From Spirochaetota bacterium (GTDB lineage Bacteria > Spirochaetota > Spirochaetia > DTKZ01): 34,518 nt of DNA. The DNA lies in the NCBI GenBank assembly GCA_026418195.1, contig JAOABU010000091.1:1-34518 (forward strand), given 5' to 3'. The position numbers and the translations under genes are program-made. Under the pieces are notes generated by a model. The model had not been told where the DNA came from and made no database searches. It was given only the letters and a program-made list of their open reading frames with translations. Below, piece by piece: positions 30,517 to 34,518 of this stretch (its first letter is position 1; each line of letters begins with the position of its first letter).

Positions 30517-31917
30517 TTAGATATGAATAGCCCACCCTTCGGCTGCGCGAGCCGCTTCCATTACCCCTTCCGATAGGGTCGGATGCGCATGAATCATGGT
30601 TGCGATATCCTCGGTTCCAGCCTCTGTCTTCTTTGCAAGAAGAATCTCGTGGATCAGCTCCGTTGCCTGGAACCCCACGATATGAGCACCTAGAATCTCT
30701 CCCGTAGAAGAATCAAAGAGAAGCTTCACAAGCCCCTCTGCGCTTTCTACCGCCACCGCTTTTCCTACCCCTCGATAGGGAAAAATCGCCTTTTGATACT
30801 TCAATCCCCGTTTTTGAGCCTCGTTTTCCGTTACACCAAAACTAGCCACCTCGGGTTCACAGTACACGGCCTGTGGAATCTCATCCAGTGGGATACGGGA
30901 CGGTGGGTTCTTCTTGGCGATATGTTCTACGGCTATTTCTCCCTCCTTAGAGGCTACATGAGCAAGAAGAGGTGTAGGAACTACATCCCCTACCGCATAG
31001 ACACCCCGAACCGAGGTTTCGTAGTAATCACCGACTTTTATGAACCCCTTCTCCAGGGCTACCCCTATCCGTTCCAATCCTAGATCTTCAGTATTCGGTG
31101 CCCGACCCACGGCAACGAGAACCTTATCCGCTTCCACTATAAAGGGGGACTCGGTTCCCTTTTGAAGACGAACTTGGATCGAAGTGTTCCCCCTATCCAT
31201 CCCAATCGCTCGGGTTCCCACATGGAACTTTACTCCTCGCTTTGTGAACTCTTTCTCCACAATCTGTACCACCTCCGCATCTTCTAGCGGAAGAATTTGG
31301 GGTAGCATTTCAACCACCGTTACCTCTACCCCAAAGGCGTTCATCACATAGGCGAACTCGATACCGATTGCTCCAGCTCCTAAAATTAAAAGCCGTTTAG
31401 GCAACTCCTTGAGCATTAGAGCCCCTGTTGAGGAAAGCACACGGTCTTCATCGATCTGAAATCCCGGAATGGATTTGGGCCTAGAACCTGTAGCAATGAT
31501 CACATGGGAAGCGGTTACCTTTTGAGATCCCTCTTTGCCCTCCACTCGTAACGTATGGGGATCTTCGAAGGTAGCCTTTCCCGGAATGTACACCACTCCA
31601 TTCTTTTTTAAAAGAAACTGTACTCCTTTAGAAAGGCGTTCTGCTGCAGCTCTCGATTTCTTGAAAACCAACTCATAGGAAAAGCCCGATACGTTCACCT
31701 GCAACCCCAGTTCCTGTAAAGATGTAATCGATCGATACAATCCTGCTTGATGGATTAATGCCTTGGAAGGGATACACCCAATGTTCAAGCAAACTCCACC
31801 AGGTTTGTCCATCTCGATGATGGCGGTAGATAAACCCAACTGTCTTGCTCGAATAGCAGCCACATACCCACCTGGTCCAGCTCCCACTATAGCTACATCA
31901 TACTGATACTGCGGCAT
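30517..31917 (-). CDS. lpdA: Dihydrolipoamide dehydrogenase
   Basis: FAD-dependent E3 component that reoxidises dihydrolipoyl groups with NAD+. In 466 residues: FAD fold VGAGPGGYVA (11-20), redox disulfide Cys43/Cys48 in CLNIGC, NAD fold ILGAGAIGIEFAY near 175-187, second FAD segment GVYAVGDV and the C-terminal dyad His445/Glu450 in HPTLSE. All active-site residues are present. No E1, E2 or glycine-cleavage genes neighbour it, so its partner complex (pyruvate or 2-oxo acid dehydrogenase, or glycine cleavage) must be encoded elsewhere. AGGGGG five bases before the ATG serves as Shine-Dalgarno. Confidence 0.96.
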   Translation of the reverse strand: MPQYQYDVAIVGAGPGGYVAAIRARQLGLSTAIIEMDKPGGVCLNIGCIPSKALIHQAGLYRSITSLQELGLQVNVSGFSYELVFKKSRAAAERLSKGVQFLLKKNGVVYIPGKATFEDPHTLRVEGKEGSQKVTASHVIIATGSRPKSIPGFQIDEDRVLSSTGALMLKELPKRLLILGAGAIGIEFAYVMNAFGVEVTVVEMLPQILPLEDAEVVQIVEKEFTKRGVKFHVGTRAIGMDRGNTSIQVRLQKGTESPFIVEADKVLVAVGRAPNTEDLGLERIGVALEKGFIKVGDYYETSVRGVYAVGDVVPTPLLAHVASKEGEIAVEHIAKKNPPSRIPLDEIPQAVYCEPEVASFGVTENEAQKRGLKYQKAIFPYRGVGKAVAVESAEGLVKLLFDSSTGEILGAHIVGFQATELIHEILLAKKTEAGTEDIATMIHAHPTLSEGVMEAARAAEGWAIHI

Positions 31918-31956
31918 GCGTACCCCCTATTTCTTAAGAATTTCCAATACTCTCCA

Positions 31957-31985
31957 ATAATATCGAAGCTTTCAATTCAGGGCAA
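31957..31985 (-). promoter_or_regulatory. Promoter of lpdA
   Basis: Minus strand TTGCCC (31985-31980), 17-base spacer, TATTAT (31962-31957). A leader of about 30 bases carries AGGGGG before ATG 31917. Confidence 0.5.
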
Positions 31986-32195
31986 GGAACAAGAAGAGAA
32001 TACCATGCCTTCAGAGTGCCCCAATTTCTAACAGCCATTAGAACGAACTGTTCCAATCCCGAACACTTGGTTTACATAGGAATAGCCTAGTTACTAATTA
32101 TCGTAGATTCATAGAAATAAACATGAATCAATTTTGATATATTGGTACGGTTCTTGCAGCTTAATTTCCAAGCCTTCTCTATGTCCGGATTTACC

Positions 32196-32224
32196 TTGAC
32201 GTATGGGAAAGGGAAGGTTAAAAC
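32196..32224 (+). promoter_or_regulatory. Possible promoter of the dctPQM operon
   Basis: TTGACG (32196-32201), 17-base spacer, weak TAAAAC (32219-32224). The start point would fall just before AGGAGG at 32233-32238. Confidence 0.4.
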
Positions 32225-32245
32225 TTAAGTTCAGGAGGTAATAGA

Positions 32246-33319
32246 ATGACACGAATGGTAACGATCTTAACGATTCTATTAACGGCCTTCCTGCTTCCAA
32301 CCCTTCTATTCAGTGGGGGCACGAAGGAAGAGTTCAAACCCAAAACCGAATACACCATGCAAGTTAATGTGGGGCCCGCTTTCGATTGGGGAATCGGTGC
32401 ACAGCGTTGGGCAGATCTGATCAAGGAGAAAACCCAGGGAAAAATCAATGTAAAACCTTACTTCGGTTCTGCCCTCTTAGCAGGGAAACAGACCAACTGG
32501 TACCAGGCAGTGGCAGATGGTGCGATCGATTTCGTAGTGGAATCTACCATCAATGCCTCTACTGTGATCAAGTCTTTGAACCTGTTCAACCTACCGTTCT
32601 TTCTCGGAACCTATGAGAATGTGGACAAGATCGAGAACGGAAAAGCCGGGAAAAAAATCATCGAGGATCTGGAAAAAGGTGGGGTGAAGTTCCTCGCGTG
32701 GGGAGAAAACGGATTCCGGCAACTCACCAATAGCAAGCGGGAAGTAAAGACTCCTCAAGACGTAGCAGGACTCAAGATTCGCGTCGTAGGGTCTCCTCTC
32801 TTTATTGATATCTTCAAACAACTAGGGGCAGACCCCGTAAACATGAACTGGGCAGACGCGGTTACTGCGTTCCAGCAGGGAGTGGTGGATGGACAGGAGA
32901 ACCCCAAATCTGTGCTCACAGTGGTCAAAATTTGGGAGTACCACAAGTACATGACTAACTGGAACTATGTGCTGGATCCCTTAATTTTCGGTCTCAACAT
33001 GAAGCTCTGGGAAAAGTTTCCTCAAGATATCAAGAAAGTGATCCAGGATACTGCTTTAGAGGCAGCAGAGTATCAAAAAGCCCTGGCCCGAGCGTATCTG
33101 GATGGAGAAAAGTCTCTCAACCTCTTAAAAACCAAGTTTAATGTAAAGGAACTTCCCATAGAACCTTTCAAGCTGGCGAAAGAAAAGGGTATGGTCATCA
33201 CGGATTTAACCCCCGCGCAGCTACAGGCGTTCAAGGATGCTACCAAACCGATCTACGACAAGTGGATCCCTCAGATTGGGAAAGAACTGTACGATTTAGC
33301 TGTGGCAGACATGAAATAA
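32246..33319 (+). CDS. dctP: TRAP transporter solute-binding protein DctP
   Basis: Periplasmic receptor of a sodium-driven TRAP importer, 357 residues. The hydrophobic N-terminus (about 4-23) ending LLFSGG is a signal peptide; there is no lipobox Cys, so the mature protein is probably soluble or held by an uncleaved helix. Family marks: LADIKEK-like opening (RWADLIKEKTQGKI), GLKIRVVGSPLF with Arg179 that salt-bridges the substrate carboxylate, MNWADAVTAFQQGVVDGQENP, and KAYMTNW-type segment HKYMTNWNYV. An organic acid ligand is expected; C4-dicarboxylate is only one possibility. Strong AGGAGG seven bases before ATG. It is the first gene of dctPQM and is separated from dctQ by a hairpin. Confidence 0.93.
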   Translation: MTRMVTILTILLTAFLLPTLLFSGGTKEEFKPKTEYTMQVNVGPAFDWGIGAQRWADLIKEKTQGKINVKPYFGSALLAGKQTNWYQAVADGAIDFVVESTINASTVIKSLNLFNLPFFLGTYENVDKIENGKAGKKIIEDLEKGGVKFLAWGENGFRQLTNSKREVKTPQDVAGLKIRVVGSPLFIDIFKQLGADPVNMNWADAVTAFQQGVVDGQENPKSVLTVVKIWEYHKYMTNWNYVLDPLIFGLNMKLWEKFPQDIKKVIQDTALEAAEYQKALARAYLDGEKSLNLLKTKFNVKELPIEPFKLAKEKGMVITDLTPAQLQAFKDATKPIYDKWIPQIGKELYDLAVADMK

Positions 33320-33335
33320 GTTTCTTATCTATCCG

Positions 33336-33366
33336 ACCGGCCGGTTCTACGGCCGGTTTTTCTTTT
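33336..33366 (+). terminator. Intercistronic terminator/attenuator between dctP and dctQ
   Basis: Hairpin ACCGGCCG (33336-33343), loop GTTCTA, CGGCCGGT (33350-33357), followed by TTTTCTTTT. A GC-rich eight-pair stem with a U tract inside an operon should reduce expression of the membrane subunits relative to the binding protein. Confidence 0.85.
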
Positions 33367-33383
33367 CGTAAAGGAGCCTTCCG

Positions 33384-33860
33384 ATGAAGAAAAACGTTCA
33401 TCTGGATGAATTGATCAGTGCTATTCTTTTAGGAATCATGTCCCTCATTACCTTTGTCAATGTAATGAACCGTTACTTTTTCAAACACAGTATTGCCTTC
33501 ACTGAAGAAATTACCGTAAACATGTTCGTCTGGATCACCCTATTAGGTATCTCCATGGCTTTTCGTAAGGGAACGAACCTGAAAATGACCACAGTGTTTG
33601 ATCTATTTTCTCCTACCTTGAAGAAAGTTGCCATCATTGGAGCAGGGGTACTGGGGACCCTACTGTTCCTTTTTTTAATCGTGAACTCACTAAAGGAAAT
33701 CTACAAGAACATTACCTTTTACAAAACAACCTCTGAAGCATTGGGGATTCCTACCTGGATCTATAGCCTCGGTACCCCGGTGTTTTCCTTGGTTGTGATC
33801 CGGGAACTTATTAAAAGTACCTACCGAATGCTGAAACAAACAGAAGGGAAGGAGGGATGA
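33384..33860 (+). CDS. dctQ: TRAP transporter small membrane subunit DctQ
   Basis: Small integral membrane subunit of 158 residues with four hydrophobic helices (about 9-28, 47-64, 88-110 and 128-147), which bridges the binding protein and the large permease. Seen: NRYFFKHSIAFTEEI, the family-typical aromatic and acidic segment after the first helix, and WITLLGISMAFRKG following it. Start from AAGGAG at 33370-33375, eight bases before ATG. The stop codon overlaps the next start as ATGA, showing translational coupling with dctM. Confidence 0.92.
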   Translation: MKKNVHLDELISAILLGIMSLITFVNVMNRYFFKHSIAFTEEITVNMFVWITLLGISMAFRKGTNLKMTTVFDLFSPTLKKVAIIGAGVLGTLLFLFLIVNSLKEIYKNITFYKTTSEALGIPTWIYSLGTPVFSLVVIRELIKSTYRMLKQTEGKEG

Positions 33861-34518
33861 TTATGGCAGCCCTTATTGTATTTGGACTCTTCCTACTCCT
33901 AATCCTATTCGGCACCCCCATTGGGACTGCGTTGGGCATTGCTGGAATTGGTGCCATCCTCACCTTCGATCTAGGAACGGCCATGATTTCCCGTAACTTC
34001 GAAGCAAATATAGCCAAGTTTCCCTTAGTAGCCATTCCTTTCTTTATTTTAGCTGGAAACCTAATGGAAAAATCCCGGATCGTAGATGGGATTTCCCGAT
34101 TCGTTATCCTGCTGACGGGTAAGAACGTGGGGGGACTTGCCATTGCAGGAATCATTACCTGTATCTTCTGGGGTGCTGTGTCGGGCTCCGGTCCTGCTAC
34201 CGCAGCCGCATTGGGTCTTGTGTTCATCGCTCCCATGATCAAGCAGGGATATGACAAATACTTTGCAGCTTCCACCATTGCAGCAGGCGCAGGACTTTCC
34301 ATTATCATCCCACCCAGTATAGCCTTCATCGTATACGGCAACCTAACCGATGTGTCCGTTGGCGCCCTTTTCCTAGGAGGGGTGATTCCGGGTATCATTG
34401 TAGGGATCTTCCTCATCATTGCTGCCTACTGGATTGCCCGAACCCATAACTTTAGGGGAACGGAAGAAAAAGGGACTCCTAAAGAACTTCTGAAAGCCTT
34501 TATCAATTCCTTCTGGGC
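33857..34518 (+). CDS. dctM: TRAP transporter large permease DctM (3' end outside window)
   Basis: Large membrane subunit forming the sodium-coupled transport path. The window contains 220 codons of an expected 420-440; the frame is open to the last base. Start ATG 33857 overlaps the dctQ stop and is preceded by AAGGAGG; a second in-frame ATG comes two codons later. Seen: repeated hydrophobic segments; LFGTPIGTALGI in the first; IPFFILAGNLMEKS; WGAVSGSGPATAAALG with the Ser/Gly-rich hairpin that binds sodium in the family; and SIIIPPSIAFIVYG. These are standard DctM motifs. With dctP and dctQ it completes a three-part transporter. Confidence 0.93.
   Translation, partial: MIMAALIVFGLFLLLILFGTPIGTALGIAGIGAILTFDLGTAMISRNFEANIAKFPLVAIPFFILAGNLMEKSRIVDGISRFVILLTGKNVGGLAIAGIITCIFWGAVSGSGPATAAALGLVFIAPMIKQGYDKYFAASTIAAGAGLSIIIPPSIAFIVYGNLTDVSVGALFLGGVIPGIIVGIFLIIAAYWIARTHNFRGTEEKGTPKELLKAFINSFW

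Larger units (their letters stand above)
31918..32245. other. Divergent intergenic region between lpdA and dctP
   Basis: The longest gene-free stretch (328 bases), AT-richer than its surroundings. It contains the lpdA promoter near its left end and the dctP promoter near its right end. Between them I see no reading frame with coding character, no tRNA and no hairpin with a T tract. Small palindromes ATCAA-TT-TTGAT (near 32130) and GAAC-n5-GTTC (32041-32053) could be operators but are too short to call. Confidence 0.5.

Noticed and set aside
32041-32053. GAAC-n5-GTTC as a LexA (SOS) box before dctP
   Set aside because: The Gram-positive-type LexA box has a four-base centre; here it is five, and no SOS gene is adjacent.
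33811-34419. A 202-residue open frame on the minus strand at the right end
   Set aside because: It is antisense to the dctM permease, whose motifs are clear; the minus frame is Pro/Met/Ala-rich with no family features.
1-34518. CRISPR arrays, tRNA genes, insertion sequences, prophage or attachment sites
   Set aside because: No regularly spaced repeats, tRNA-like cloverleaf with CCA end, transposase motifs or terminal inverted repeats were seen on either strand.

Overview
This 34.5 kb window is ordinary-looking bacterial chromosome, densely coded on both strands. I see no rRNA, tRNA, insertion sequence, prophage or CRISPR array. Gene content suggests a free-living, mainly fermentative anaerobe, most likely a spirochaete of the Treponema/Spirochaeta group. 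The reasons are a CheX-type CheY-P phosphatase, a 528-residue helical protein resembling a spirochaete-restricted family, EF-P with its EpmA ligase, a TRAP transporter, glycolytic pgi and pfk, and an anaerobic-type homocysteine cassette. The taxonomic call is inference.

Layout. 1-4.0 kb: pgi (+), then an alpha/beta hydrolase and a phosphofructokinase (-). 4.0-7.6 kb: a ThDP carboligase resembling glyoxylate carboligase (+), then a GAF-GGDEF protein and an IclR regulator (-). 7.7-10.0 kb: three translationally coupled genes (+) matching the COG1900 / NIL-ferredoxin / COG2122 set used by anaerobes to make homocysteine. 10.0-13.8 kb: a helical protein of unknown function (-), a QueG-like Fe-S protein and an AI-2E-family permease (+). 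13.8-20.8 kb: a short KdpDE-like two-component pair (-), a PLP aminotransferase (+), a TIGR01212-type radical SAM protein (-), a solute-binding-like lipoprotein and a MalK/UgpC-type ATPase (+). 20.9-27.5 kb: cheX (+), an 1848-residue single-chain acetyl-CoA carboxylase of eukaryotic architecture (-) and sixA (-). 27.6-30.5 kb: epmA, efp, an Rrf2 regulator and a sirtuin (+). 30.5-34.5 kb: dihydrolipoamide dehydrogenase (-) and a dctPQM TRAP operon (+) cut by the window end.

The strongest single-gene observation is the eukaryote-like ACC. The strongest multi-gene observation is the complete homocysteine cassette facing an IclR regulator that is coupled to a diguanylate cyclase. The strongest window-wide pattern is promoter architecture. 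At about ten promoter-proximal genes a sigma70-like -35/-10 pair puts the -10 box only 6-9 nt before the start codon, with no usable Shine-Dalgarno sequence, so leaderless mRNAs are predicted. Other genes here (pgi, the carboligase, the ATPase, dctP, dctQ, dctM) have clear Shine-Dalgarno sequences, so two modes of initiation seem to coexist. Divergent gene pairs share very compact promoters whose -35 boxes overlap or nearly touch. Convergent genes end within about 50 nt of each other or overlap, with no obvious terminator.

All motif calls were made by reading the sequence. No alignment, profile or folding program was run.
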